Shown one piece after another: positions 11,719-23,772 of a DNA stretch of 64,000 bases. Made by a program: the position numbers and the translations under genes. The stretch's first letter is position 1; each line of letters opens with the position of its first letter. The notes under the pieces were generated by a model. It was not told the DNA's origin. It saw nothing but the letters and a program-made list of their open reading frames with translations, and did no database searches. This DNA comes from Hsuehochloa calcarea. Taxonomy: Eukaryota; Streptophyta; Magnoliopsida; Poales; Poaceae. The stretch is from contig CM070594.1 of assembly GCA_036346395.1 (NCBI GenBank), positions 16,029,385-16,093,384 on the forward strand. Direction: 5' to 3'.

Positions 11719-14379
11719 TTAGTTCGATGTAGACTTTGTCGGCCATCTGGTAAAAAGGACAACTGGTTTGGACGACCGGACAAATGGAACATCGCACCTG
11801 TAATACCTTTCCTTCGAGCTGTATAATTTCTCCTGCTTGAGATTCCGCATGTTCGGGTCTCCAAGAGCTGAAGTTTCCCATCGGGTGCAAGGTTTAAGAT
11901 TGTCAAGGAAGTCCTCATCTTCTTCCAGCTGCAAAAGTGACAGACAGTTGGATTTAAAATACACGTAGATGCTACTTAATCATAGAATAAGAGTATAAGA
12001 CAACATGGACGCACTGATGGAAGAGAGAACTCATCCAAGGAAACGTCCTCCCATACGTAAATGCAGTAAAAAGAAAAAATCAAATCTCTTATAGACCATG
12101 GTCCAACAACTAATAAAGTATGAAGGATCACCCACTTCAAAAGCTTAAGCTCCTCTGATGCCATGTTGGGTTTCATGCTAGTTCATCAAAAGTTCAAGCT
12201 GTTGGGCAATCCACTCATACTTCAATAGACAGAATAATCAACTGTGCTACAGATATATCTAGCTTATCTAAGTGAAAAATCATTCATACAAAAAAAATTG
12301 TAACTATCGTAGCAGATAGGTAGTATAAGAATTGAGGCTCTGTGCCTATGTGGTTGCATGCCCGTTTGCTACCAACGTGAACTTCAGTTCTAGTCTTACC
12401 TTTTCTTATTAATTAGGTAGTCAAAGTCTACCAAAGAGAGAGACACAAGGTCTTCGATATCTGGCAGCCATGTTAGCTTCAACTTTGTCATCTTCACTGA
12501 TCCCTCAAGATGGAGTTCACCAACTAGTTGAGTAATTGTTCCATTCTCTGTCTTGATTTCTTTAATGATAGCATTTCAGTCCATCAAAGTGACTTCCTGA
12601 CCCATGCTAATGACTGATGCATCAGCATACTCTAGCCAAATTCTGTTTGTGAAGGTTGTAGCCTTCTTTCCAGCGCCCTCATATTTCTTGTGCCTTGGTA
12701 AGATTCTGACGAATGGTTCCTCTGGACCATTAGTAAGAGTCAAGAGCACATGCTGGTCTTTCAGCACAGCAGTATGCCTTCCACACACTGGATCAATTGT
12801 CCTTTTGTTGATTGTCCAGAGTTTATCCCACTCCATAAGATTCAGATTTTTTGAAGCACCCTTGAGAAATAGAAAAGGCAAAAAAAGAGTTAATAACACA
12901 GCATCCATATAGTTATAAGATCAGAAACAGTAACCATTAGAAGATTACCTGCTCAAGTATAAATTGTATCAATGCTTCAATCTTCAAGCCACGACGACTA
13001 TGCCTTGTACAGTGGGGAAGCGTGGATCAGTCCAGTCCTCCACCTTCTTGTTTTGTACGAACCAGAGAAGCTTACGCTAAGAAGGGTGTAAACCATATTC
13101 AGCCTGCTGAACTCATAGATTTCACCCTCCGCAGGCCCATGTCCTGAAGGATACGATGGTACTGTGCATCCGATCGTGGTATTCACTTGAACGAAGAGCA
13201 TGAGTCACTCCTTCCAATGCATCGACAAATGGGCAAGCAAAGTCATATGTTGGATAGACCTTGTATTTTGAGCCAACGCGTGATGGGGATCAGTGTTGCA
13301 TCGTAGTAAACAGGATCTCAAGTGATTTGTTAGGGTCCTGCATGTCAAGTTTACCCTGCACAGCACTCCATACCCCTTCGGTACCATTAATCATCTCTTT
13401 CCACAATGACAAGTTCTCCTCAACAGTATTGTTTCTACATTTAGATTCCACACCGCCCATCCTCACTCCTCATTTGCTCCTTTGGTGTATCATCAACATA
13501 TGCCTTTCCCTGTTTAATCAAACTTTCAGCCATTTCCATTAGCTTTGGAAAATAATCCGATGTGTATGTAATGGCATCATATTTGATTCCCAGTGTCTCA
13601 ATGTCTTTCAGGACGCTTTCAACAAATTCATTGCTTTCTTTTCAAGGATTTGTGTCATCAAATCGAACTATTAGATGCCCTTTATATCTCTCTGCAAAGT
13701 ACTTGTTCAATAGTCCCGCCTTTGCATGACCAATGTGGAGATATCCGCTAGGCTCTGGGGCAAACGAACGCAAACCTCCCCAACTTTTGCGCCTGGGAGA
13801 TCTACTTCAGGACTTGAGGTGTTCTCCTTGAATCAGGCACCTTATCCTTCAGGCTTGGCGCCGAGATTTTCCAATTCCTCTCTTTCCAACATAAGCAGCT
13901 ACAACTTCATCTAGTGTGTCTGCATAGTCTACAGCTATGCTGTTGAACCAACGAACAAGGTTTTGATATTTCTTGACCTCCTTAGACTTTCCCATCGCTG
14001 ACCAGTCCCTGAAGAAAGAGGTGTAACTTCCAAGGTAAGCGATATATATACCCTGTTCAATATACTTACTTAAATATATTATACTTCTTTATCATTTCCA
14101 AGATACTTAAATACTAATTATAAGATACTCCAATGCGACTTGATTGAAAAAATTTCATTGAGTTCTTTATTTTTTGCTATATACCTTTTTTCATATAAAA
14201 GAAGTATGTACACAAATTTAGCTATAAAAGGTGGACTTTAATGATTTTTTTTCATAGAACTCACTTTGGAGTATCTTATAATCATTATTGAGTATACTCA
14301 AATAGATAAAGAGGTATCATCATACGATTTAAGTAGTATATGAGAAGGGAGTACGACTCTGTGAGTACTATATCATTTT

Positions 14380-14416
<37 letters not shown>

Positions 14417-15339
14417 AGAACAATAAATTACAGATTGATGAAAGAAGCCACGGTTACCTGCAAGATTTGACCACACTACAATGTCAGCAATTGACAGACC
14501 ATAACCAACCAAAAAGTTCAGATGCCAAGTATCCATCTAGAAATGAGCTAGCAGCTTCAAATTCTGATCCTGAAAGAATGACTGGGGCATACTGAGCCAT
14601 TGATCAACCTACAGATGTATGATAATAGAAACTTAGAATAACGAGACAAACATTAAAGTCATTGACTAACACCATCTATAGCAAATAACCAAAACATACA
14701 TGTGCTGCCTGAATAGCATCCTGGCCATAGAAGTTGGAAACAGATGCAACGCTGGCAATGTAGCGAAGAATTGTGTTGATACCATGGATAAAATCCCTGT
14801 AAGAATCATGACAACTTTTGCTGAGAAACTATAAACTCCTAAACAGAAATACTGATAAGGATAATGACTAGTGGAAAAGCACTATAATTGTTTCACCAAA
14901 AAAATTGCTTTGATGAACATCATGTTCCAACAGTCGATATTTTCATCATTTTTTTTTTCTTCAGAACCACAAATATAAGAGTGAGGAGATGCAAAAAATA
15001 AGAATGCCCAATGTTGCTTTGTCAAACCCCAGGATGAAATCTAAGGCAATCTTATGCATTGAACTTGGCATCTCCTACAATTACAACAGCTATTCAAAAC
15101 TAAAGCATGATAATGGAGCAAGTATTCATATTAAACCTAAAAAGAAATGAAAGTAGTACTTCATCAGAGAGAGGAGCTACACACTGAACGGTAATCACTT
15201 ACCCAGAACCAAGATTTAGTGTGGGCACTGAGCCTGAGGCAAGGTTCGGATCAATGGTCAGGGAAACACCTGCAATCTTAGCAGCAGAGATGATGTGAAG
15301 TGGCGGGCTGTCCTGGGGGAATGCTAGTTTTGCCTCCAT
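11719..15339 (-). CDS. Glutamyl-tRNA synthetase, cytosolic type, copy A (disrupted)
   Basis: Charges tRNA-Glu with glutamate for cytosolic translation. Coding exons, read on the minus strand with consensus splice sites: 15203-15339 (start MEAKLAFPQDSPP), 14700-14796 and 14458-14608 (GST-like N-terminal domain), 12949-14008 (catalytic core with FAPEPSGYLHIGH, the class I HIGH motif), 12400-12860 (anticodon-binding beta-barrel domain, NGPEEPFVRILPRHKKYEGA) and 11719-11928 (C-terminus, TAA at 11719-11721). The order and length agree with eukaryotic GluRS of about 700 residues. The first exon is intact here. Breaks: several one-base losses in the core exon, loss of the KMSKS-type LSKR motif near 13075 by a 4-base deletion, an in-frame TGA at 12576-12578 after a 3-base loss, and frameshifts near the end. 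It is convergent with the Tim17-like gene. Whether it is a true pseudogene or a gene with sequence errors cannot be decided here. Confidence 0.92.
14040..14380. mobile_element. MITE-like element beside (TA)n in GluRS intron (copy A)
   Basis: The segment folds on itself: TTATAAGATACTCCAATG (about 14119-14136) is mirrored by TTTGGAGTATCTTATAA (about 14265-14281), with further mirrored blocks outside. The same motifs recur at 60878-61241, where a (TA)n tract also adjoins. It lies wholly inside the intron between GluRS coding exons 14458-14608 and 12949-14008. No coding capacity. Confidence 0.6.
14381..14413. repeat. (TA)n microsatellite (copy A)
   Basis: Uninterrupted TA run of about 32 bp abutting the MITE-like element in the GluRS intron; also present in copy B. 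Confidence 0.95.
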
Positions 15340-16204
15340 TCAGCCCCTTGCAAGCCAAAGAACAGGAACCTGCCACAATGGCAGGAAATTTCTATAAGCT
15401 GCGGATCAAGTGAATAAATCAGACACACTTAATTTTCTTTTCTTTTACTAGCAGCAAGGAAGCGTTAGCCCCATGAAAAATTCTAGCAAGAATGCATAAT
15501 TCAGCCTTGCTATTTCAAACACCGAGTGAAACAAACTAGGTTATTTTCGACAAACTGCGCATTCGAGCAAAAGGCAGACAGCTGATTGAAAATACCTGCT
15601 TCAAACTGCGCCACAACTCTAAAAAGATTATGGCACGAGGCACGGCTGTCATAATAATCCTCTAACAAGATTGAAGCAATATAGTCACAATAGAGTCAAG
15701 CAAAGTGACAAATCTCCTTATCCTCGAAACAATCAGCGCAAACAAATTCCGTCGTCTGAATTTCGACAGAAACCTCTATCACAGTTTGCTCTTCCTGATG
15801 CTGCAACTGCAAGGTACCAAACCAATGGACATCACGCATGGCGACATGCCATCAGCCACACAACCTGAATCCCCGAACTCCGCAACCTCATGGCAACCCG
15901 GAAGGGATAGCGCAGACCACCGGCCGGTCAGATCGCATAAAGATCGAAACTTGGCCACCCAAATCACCCCGCGATCCGCAAGAAACGAAACGAAAAGAAA
16001 AAGAAAAAGGAGGAGGTGCCCAACGAAGCACCGCAAAGCGCCTTCGAACCAAGAAGAACGGACTAGACAAGATTTCGACGGGGATAAGGAAAGGAAAAGA
16101 AAGGAGCACACAAACCACACAAACCAAGACACGGAATCCCTACAGCTCCCAAGCATTTTAACGGGGAGTGTCTGGGTTGAGGAAACCAGGAAGAAGCAAC
16201 TCAC

Positions 16205-16320
16205 CGGAGATGCTAGCAGCGACGGCGAGCGCCGCGCCGCCGGCCCGGAGGAAGGTAGAGCTCGGGTTTAAGGAACGGCGGTAGCGAACAGAACAGAGCA
16301 GAGAACTTAGCTTAGACGAA
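16205..16320 (-). other. GluRS 5' untranslated exon (copy A)
   Basis: Minus strand. A GTGAGT donor lies at 16204, and the next exon begins after a TGGCAG acceptor at 15369, upstream of the ATG at 15337-15339. The GC-rich composition and the TATA-like box 25-35 bp upstream fit a transcription start near 16320. The transcription start is inferred. Confidence 0.55.
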
Positions 16321-16344
16321 TCGAGGGGGAGACGGGCTTTGCTT

Positions 16345-16354
16345 GCTTATATCA
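16345..16354 (-). promoter_or_regulatory. GluRS core promoter TATA-like box (copy A)
   Basis: Minus-strand TGATATAAGC, placed about 25-35 bp before the inferred start of the GluRS untranslated exon. The same sequence is kept in copy B at 32798-32807, so both copies have promoter sequence. Confidence 0.5.
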
Positions 16355-16466
16355 GTGCGGTCGCTGCCCACGGAAACACGAGTCCCTCCTCCGGTCTACT
16401 TCCGCGTGCCGGCCGCCCCCGGTTTCCGACTGGCTTATTCTGCAAGGGAATTCGGTTCCAAATCTA

Positions 16467-16756
16467 GGGACACTTTGGTTTGTTCGGTAGGGTAACCGAA
16501 TCAAATTTTGGTAACGAAGATAAAATTGGTTATCGATTGATTTACTGTTAATATTTAGTAATACTAACAAAAATTTATTATCACTAACAAAATCCAATAT
16601 CACATACAATCAATCCGGAGAGCGAGAAAATCATTCACCAAAATTTTAAGAACGCCAAAATTTTGTTTGCCCGCAATCCAAACAACGCTTATTTTGTCAA
16701 ATTTTGGCTGCACAAATTTTAGCTCAGTTTATTAGGATCATGAACCAAACAACCCC
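16467..16756. mobile_element. Tourist/PIF-like MITE upstream of GluRS (copy A)
   Basis: About 290 bp with imperfect inverted ends: GGGACACTTTGGTTTGTT at the left and AACCAAACAACCCC at the right, typical of Tourist-type MITEs (GGG...TTTGGTT termini). The interior is AT-rich with several AAATTTTGG motifs. A three-base target-site duplication is not exact (CTA at the left, TAA at the right). It lies 110 bp upstream of the GluRS TATA-like box and may influence that promoter. Confidence 0.65.
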
Positions 16757-19700
16757 TAATCCTCTGTTCAGCTCCAAGCCTAAATTGTCTTGGCCACCAG
16801 GGTGACTGTCAAAAGTAGGTACTTTGACGGCTATATAAACTAGATGGTCAGGCACGCTACGCTGCACCTGTCCGTTCAATACATGATGTGCGGTAATTGT
16901 CCGTATGTTGTATGATGCAACACAATGTAATTTGATCAACCCATATAATCCTACGATGCATGCCGCCAAAGCTAATACTAACACCAAAGGAAATGTGATA
17001 AGCATGAAGTTTTTTTTGTATGCATTAGTAAATAGCAGTACATGAGCATACCTGTTCTGAAGTGCAGTAATGTTTGGTATAGTACCGTTAGAATACCATA
17101 GGCAAATTGTGCTTCACTGAATCGACAAATTTCCTAATAATGAAAGAACAAAACGGTATGAATAAAAATGTTAGAAGTACAATTACACCTAGGTGGCAGG
17201 AAAGGGAGGACTGTAATTTATACGTAAACCGCCATAACTCACCGTCATATAGGCCAACCGTGAGGCAAACGAAAAGGAACAACACGTAAAAATGTTTTCA
17301 TCTTGAATTCAATTAGACCTTTCAAGAAGAAAACATCACAGTAAAGGCATACAGACAACAGAGAGTACCAACAAATACGTGCTCTTCAAATTTCGGATTC
17401 AATTGCTTGATTGGTTTAGGCTTATGCTTTCGCATTTGAATGGCTCTCTTGAAGCATGTTGATCGCTTCTTTTTAATCTAAGTCAGTGAGTTCATAAAAA
17501 ATGTCTTGTAAGCCGTAACAGGACAAGTAAGTCAGATTTATCGAGAATTTGTTGGAGCAAAGAGGATATTGAAGGAAAATTTCTGGGAAAGAGATTACTT
17601 CTTCATGTATACTGATAATAGTCAATTGACACAGCGCGCACATATGCATTTGTAACATTGTCATGTGAATTGGTTGATGAGAACAGCCAAATCCAAACTT
17701 CGACAAACTAGTACAAACATGAACACATAATAGTATGATGTATAAATCGTTTGTGGACAACTAATTCACTACTACCAGATTTCAGGAATTAAATCTGTCA
17801 CTAACAAATGTAATTTTTAAATGGGTGCAACCAAACTATTTAAACTTTGATCACTAATATATGAAAAATATATATATTTATATTGGCCACATAAAAATAT
17901 CATTAGTGGATTTGTTACTATAAGTATTTGCTGTCAAATGAAAAGTAACAGTCCAACATGTACAATAGAGGCTGTGTCAATGTCCAAACAAGCGCCTATT
18001 TTGTCATAAGGTGTTTATCAGATATGAACCCATAAATTTAAATAACAAGATAAGTGAAAAATACAGACAACAGTGTAGTATAAATATCTTGACTAATGAA
18101 GTTAGATTCTAAGTTTATCTTTCAACCGGATACATAACCTGCTTGTCGTGGTGCCTCAGAAAACCTACGTTAAGCAGTAAGTGCATTCAGAAAGGAAAGG
18201 AACCATGGCAACCTAGATCAGAAAAATATGTTGAAGGGTGCAGCAGCCAACAACAAAAGAACTCAGATTTGCCAATCCAGTTGGACTAAGAGTGCAGGAA
18301 GAATCAACATACCAGCCACAGTTACGAAGGAATTTTAGTGATAGGATTACTGGTGTAGCAAAACCTCTAATGACCCATGACCATATTGCCTAAACAGTTG
18401 CTGATAGGCCTAAGGTCCATGCCAGAATCCAGGATCTGAGTGGCTACAATTCGACAGCCAAGAGAACCATGGCAATTGCTAAGTTCATCATTTTGTCAAT
18501 ATGAAATTCAGACCTCAGAAGAGGCTAGACACATTGAGTAAATCGCATCTCTAGTTTGGAAAGCTTTATTGCATCCTTCACCTAAAACAACCAGAAAATG
18601 GTCAAAAGAACCCAATCCAGAGAAAAATCAGCTTTATCATGGAAAAGGCAGACATGTTATGAACAAATAGAAATCACTTCTCTAGGAAAAATTAATGCAC
18701 ATCCAGTTGTAAGAGCCACTGCTCACATTTACTAATGCATTCATCCAAATTTATATATGTCGAAGCAAGAAAGACTAGACAAGAGAAAGGGGACCTCAGA
18801 TCTGAGAGTGACTGTGGATCCTCTAAAGGGACCATGCCAAGAGAAGTGTATGTATTAATTGTCTCAAAATGGGTCTGATTTATTACATTGGGGGCTATTT
18901 AGATCAAGTGGACATGTGATTACCGATCTATCCTTAAAAAGGTAATCGCACTCATAGGGGTTGTAGGAGTTTTTCCTCTCTATGCTGCATTTTTGTCTCA
19001 CTGGACCTCTCTAGCATTGGTCCACCTAGCCGGCACCCAGAGCACCTGCCTTCCATCCCTTGTCGCAAGACAGGCCTCCGGGCATCCTTCTAGAACCCCA
19101 CGGCGACTTCAAGAGACTCAGACTCCAAGCTCATGGTGATCTCAGAACCTCTGGAACCTTCACACCACCTCCCGAGCCGCCAAAGCGGAGGCAACTCCGG
19201 GAGACTCAGAATCTCCAGTTAGAAGGCTTCAAAGAACCCTCCTGAGTTCGACCACCTTCTGAACCTCCCAAAGGCACACACACGGTACCTTCGAGGACGA
19301 CGACTTCTGCTGCTCTAACGCCCACTGGGTGTTCTTGGCCGGTCCTCCGGATGCTCTCAGAAGTCACTGGTTGTTACTTGGGGCCACCCTACGATAATAT
19401 GAAAGGATTTTTCTATGTAGGTATCCATTCGACCATGAAAACTAAATGTGAGTAGGACTTGGAAAAGCAGAAAAGAAGAGAAGTCACATCACATAATGTC
19501 TAAAATATCATGAGTACAGAACATTCCTGCTTTACATGCTCTTTATCCATAACAATGGAGCAAAAGTTGTAGCATTCTCATTTTGTTCATCACACTGTAA
19601 TAACTGAGTAAAGAATGGATTTAACCAGGAAATTAAAGAAACATGCAAACAAACTTTCATTAAGCTACCCAGCCCAGGGACCATTGTGAAGGTTGTGAAG

Positions 19701-19860
19701 CAAACATGCAAATGAAATTTGAAGCTAACCAGAAATTTACAGAGGTTGAATAAACATAATGATGCTAACCCAGGACCGTAAAATTCAAGCTAACTAGGAA
19801 ATTTAAGAAACATCCCAAGGAAATTTGTAGCTTTTCCTAAGTTAGTTATAAAGGTTGAAC
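16757..19860. other. Non-coding interval of the duplicated unit (copy A)
   Basis: No recognisable gene on either strand, only short open frames of low complexity. A GC-richer patch at about 18990-19395 has many GAACC/GGAACC motifs and could be transposon-derived. The equivalent region in copy B is 33210-36312 and is essentially identical. Confidence 0.5.
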
Positions 19861-20825
19861 CACCAAATATGTTCCATCGTGATGATAGTTGTTATGAATA
19901 GCCCGTAAAACACACTTGATGGATCGAGCGCCGCTTATACGCCACGAGGTGCAAAACGAATATAGCACACCCCCCAAAGAGACTAAGACTAGAATAATCA
20001 AGTCTTGCTTATACACTCAACCGGTCCCTCCTCAAGAGCGTAAGAAGGCTAAATATTGATCGTAAAAGTGGCACTAGAAAAATCTTCGTGTGTGGTGAAA
20101 TAAAGGTAGCAACCATAAGAGCATGAGTTTCAAGAAGATGACGCTTTCGCTTAGTCACACTGCTCGCATGAGCACTAGGCAAAAACTCGAGAGAGTGCCA
20201 TGCTCCAAGAAGAAAACTATGAAGAACTCCCGACAATGCCCGCCAGAAGAAAACTATGAAGAACTCCCACAAGTATTCCCAAACAGAATCAACACGACAA
20301 ACACTAATATGAGAGTCAAATCGGATACATATCATTGTGGCAAAATTTTGTACTGATAGAACTCACTACGAGATGACATAAAGTATATCCATGTGTCGAG
20401 AAAAGTCATTAATAAAATTAAATAATATCGATGGCCTCCTTTCAAAATAAAAGAAGCGGACCTCATACATCGTAATGAACAAGATCAAAAGAACGCTGTG
20501 ACACCGATTTCATCAAGGATAGAGGAGTTGAAGTTGTTTACCAAGCTTACAACCCTAATAATTTACGTAATCATCACCAAACATGCACTTAAAAGACCAC
20601 AACGAGCTAAAGAAGATAGACGCGACCGCAAAGATGTCCCAAACGATGATACCATTGAGCAAAGACGCAAAGGAGGATGTAGTAGAAGCGGTGGTGGTGG
20701 AGGCGACAAGACCATAAGGGCGTGAAGAAAGATGAAACCAGCCAAGCTCCTAGAGACGCCTGTGAGTCAAGGCGCAAGGCCAGATGATGCGGGTGCCCGA
20801 TCTTCGACGAGAACCTCTGATAACT
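19860..20825 (-). pseudogene. Ty1/copia pol remnant (copy A)
   Basis: Minus-strand reading gives decayed copia integrase-style blocks: KRKRHLLETHALMVATF (about 20100-20150), which resembles the ERKHRHLLETARxLM segment, and a block ending FTGYS near 19900 resembling the CVFLGYS motif. Frames are broken by stops. A degenerate initiator-tRNA primer-binding motif (TTATCAGAG) at about 20810-20822 adjoins the LTR. The element is internally deleted: gag and most of reverse transcriptase are not recognisable. Confidence 0.55.
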
Positions 20826-21555
20826 TGTGTATCCCGACGAATCACTGGGCTTGATCCTGCCTGATTTCTGCAACTCTATGGAAAATTCGTCCAAACACAC
20901 ACTTAATTGATCCTCACGACCACAAGCTAAGATCGCCGAACCCTCACCTCAAATGAAAAGCAAGAACGACCCTTGTTCTCAATGCCCACCTCTGCTAAGC
21001 ACAACAGAGAATCAAGCAAAGCTTTGAAAATATATTAAACGTGGTCCGAGGTTACAATAGGGTCTACCCCTATATATAGTGTCACTACTCCTCCTCATGG
21101 CTGGCCAAGAGGCCCTACCTATTCTAATTCGGATTTGGAGTCCTACTCCAATTCGACACATCCCAAAACAGTAAAAGGAAACTCGATTTTACAACCATCA
21201 CATTGATTCGATCATATCTTTTGATCCAGAAGGAATTTTGAGTGAGGGAGGATCCGATCGGGCTTGAAGTTAGCTTTCCAACAAGCCCAAAAACACTCAA
21301 ATCCGACTTCGTATGAGAAAGTTATGGCCTTTTTACTCCGGACTGTCCTGCTGATTCCGAATCCGAATTTGAGGCTGATTCCGAATCCGAATTGAATTCT
21401 GAGTTGATTCCGAATTTGAATTTGGTTGGGCTTGTGGAAGTATCGAATTTGACTTGGATTCTGGGCTTCTTCTTCCTTGCTTGTCTCCCACAAGCTTCTC
21501 CTCCATTGTGATGACCTTTCTTCAAGAACAACCTCATATCCTTCATCTCCGCTCA
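20826..21555 (-). mobile_element. Ty1/copia-type LTR (copy A)
   Basis: On the minus strand the segment runs TGAGCGGAG...ATACACA and is followed by a primer-binding-like TTATCAGAG, which fits a 5' LTR of about 730 bp. It carries a TATA box (21070-21079, minus strand ACTATATATAGG). Boundaries were chosen on the TG...CA rule, and no target-site duplication was verified, so the outer edge is uncertain. Confidence 0.55.
21352..21425. repeat. GATTCCGAAT tandem-like repeats inside LTR (copy A)
   Basis: Three to four degenerate copies of GATTCCGAATCCGAATTT in the LTR upstream region, downstream of the TATA box on the + strand, therefore in U3. Such U3 repeats are often regulatory; no role is shown here. 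Confidence 0.6.
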
Positions 21556-23103
21556 TTATTGAATCTTAATCTAAGCACAAGCAAAACACTAGTTTTAGGT
21601 AGTATGAAATTCTCAACTAATTTAAAAGTAAATTCAAGGAACAGATTCAATTGCTGGATAAGCTTTTATTTTTCAACTCTTTAGTAAGCTCATGTTGTTC
21701 GAGGTATTTAATGAATTGAAAACATTATATGAAACAACGAGCTAAGGATGTCCGATCATCCTCCCTTTCTTCAAAAAAGCCGCCCCCGACTTTTGATAGC
21801 CCGAAATATGCTAGATTTAAGAAAACAATGTATATGCATGGTATATGTATGAATCAATTATTGTGTTCTTCTTGTTGTTTTGCACATTCGATAGCTCAAA
21901 ATCATATTTCAAATTGCCCAACCGACTCATATGATAAAATTTAATCTTCCCAACATCAAAGTCAACTAAAGTGGGTGAAAACCAATTGATATCATTCCAT
22001 GATTTAATCAACATTCGATTAGTTATACATTTAAGAGATAAAGAAGTAGGCATCATATTGCTGCTCTAAACAATAGACACTTGTATTTAAACCCATCTTA
22101 AAGAGACCGTGACATTGCTCAATAGGTGGTTTGCGAAAACATGTAATTTTAAATCAACAAGATTATCACCAGTAATGCATATTCGATAAACTTGAAACAT
22201 GTTGTTGTCTACACCAAAATCTCCAATCAAATTGAATTTATATGTGTGTACGTAGCTATTTACTAGTGATTTTAAATGTAAAATTTCAAGAACCTTCTTA
22301 ATAACACTAACTACCCTTTGGTTTATCGAATATGATATGACACAAAGAATCATTAAGGATATTCTAGTAATAACTTCAGATGAGTAATCAATTCCATATT
22401 ATGCAAATTAAACATATCAAATTTAGAACTTGGAATCATCAAAGGAATAATGGAGTTTCGCTTAATGCGACCTTGTCTTGACGATCTATCGATTTAGTAC
22501 CAATAGTGTTACCTTGATCGCCCTCCCTGCTTGTTGTAGGTGTATTGTAATATCATCATGTAACCACGGGTATCATGTGTTCCTCTCCAACCATGGTTAT
22601 ATCTTCATCTTTCTTCCAATGGTGAGGGCTCTTGAATGTCCAACTCCTTATTTGCTTGGTCCACTGCACAATGTGTGATACAACACTAGAAATAGAGTGT
22701 GTTGTTAGGTTCAAAAATAATCTTACTTATCCTATCATCTATCTCTCCTTTTCTTTTGGTGTATCTCTCACACTCTTAATTGGGATGCTCTCAACCTCGC
22801 ATATGGTGGACTCACACACTCACTCTTTTTATCACTCTCACTCAATTTAGCTATGTGACTCTCATTCTCACATGGGTTTTGATACATCTCATCCTTGTAA
22901 GACTGGCCAAAGGGCACAACTACCACCAACCACGACCTCCTCACGTGTTAAGGGTTGTGACTGGGCAAGACTACTCATCACCCTCGAAGAAAAATTCCCA
23001 TGCTCGATCTTCTTCTCAAGTGACACACCAAAGGATGAATTAGAACTAAAGAGCCCAGCAGATTTAATTGATGTGCTTGAATGTGTTTAAGTCTCTTTCC
23101 GCT
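21556..23103. other. Unassigned AT-rich stretch (copy A)
   Basis: Minus-strand open frames of 79 and 88 residues (21817-22056, 22087-22353) could be pieces of one decayed coding sequence, but no family was recognised. Nothing else seen. Confidence 0.4.
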
Positions 23104-23436
23104 TCATAGCAATTTCACAAGATCTTGCACTACTAAAATATTCATCTTGAAGTGCAAAGAACGATCCGATAATTCAAGCCTCTTTGAAGTATGCCTTTCT
23201 TGATATGCACTAGTGATATTGGCACGGCGCATTGCATGGTTCAACTCAATATAGTAATCTTTGACAACTTTGCATCCTTGTTTAATGCTCCACGGTCGTA
23301 GTAGTTCTCGCCATAATAGGATGGTATAAATTCTTCTCATGATGCTTTTAAATGACCCAAGATGTAATAAATCGCTTCCACCTAGTTGTTGCCACCAACT
23401 AAAGGCATAGTCCGTAAAAACAAAGTGGCCACTCAC
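23104..23436 (-). pseudogene. Retrotransposon gag remnant (copy A)
   Basis: A 110-residue minus-strand frame with a gag-like order: an aromatic AFSWWQQL block, then a basic stretch (FKSIMRR), then QGCKVVKDYYIELNHAMRRANI. This resembles the QGSxSVEEYxKEMExxLxRA segment of Ty3/gypsy gag. It has no neighbouring protease. It forms the right end of the duplicated unit and recurs in copy B. Confidence 0.5.
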
Positions 23437-23506
23437 TTCCTTGGCTTCGATTCGAACTTATGGGATTCAAGCTCAACTCCATGTCTTGTACCCACTCAAG
23501 ATACCT

Positions 23507-23772
23507 CGCCACGAATAGTAAGCACGCTTGTGTTATATTTTACAGAGCAAGGATGCAGAAGTGATGTTGAAGATGGGAAGCACCACAGACAAGCTTAACA
23601 GTATAGATTGATGAGAGATGGAATGGAAAAAGGTTCATCCGGGTTGCCAAAGGCTCACTAGTTGGTGGTATTCGCTTGGGATGTTTACTGCAACTTTCTT
23701 TGGCATACAGAACCTTCTTATTGAGAACCGTACACGATGTATTTAACATTGCTGAGCTGGCTCGCTACCGCG
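23507..23772. other. Spacer between duplicated copies A and B
   Basis: 266 bp absent from the left flank of copy A and from the right flank of copy B. It holds an acceptor (TTTTACAG at 23538-23545) and most of a Tim17-like exon that continues into copy B. Hence gene continuity is spacer-to-copy B, and the junction at 23506/23507 is the non-ancestral one. Confidence 0.85.

Larger units (their letters stand above)
7315..23506. repeat. 16.2-kb direct duplication, copy A
   Basis: From GCTGCTTTTGGGC onward this segment matches 23773-39958 in the same orientation, nearly base for base. The coordinate offset drifts only between 16,452 and 16,460, through a few small indels. Copy A starts inside an exon of the Tim17/22/23-like gene, directly abutting CACTA sequence, and ends at ACTCAAGATAC. 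It contains truncated Tim17-like exons, an IspF exon fragment, a GluRS gene, MITEs, a copia remnant and a gag remnant. Confidence 0.97.

Noticed and set aside
15705..16271. 188-residue plus-strand open frame antisense to the GluRS leader
   Set aside because: Lies over the GluRS first intron and untranslated exon on the opposite strand. Lys/Arg-rich low complexity, interrupted earlier in copy B by a single change (stop near 32560), and no recognisable domain.
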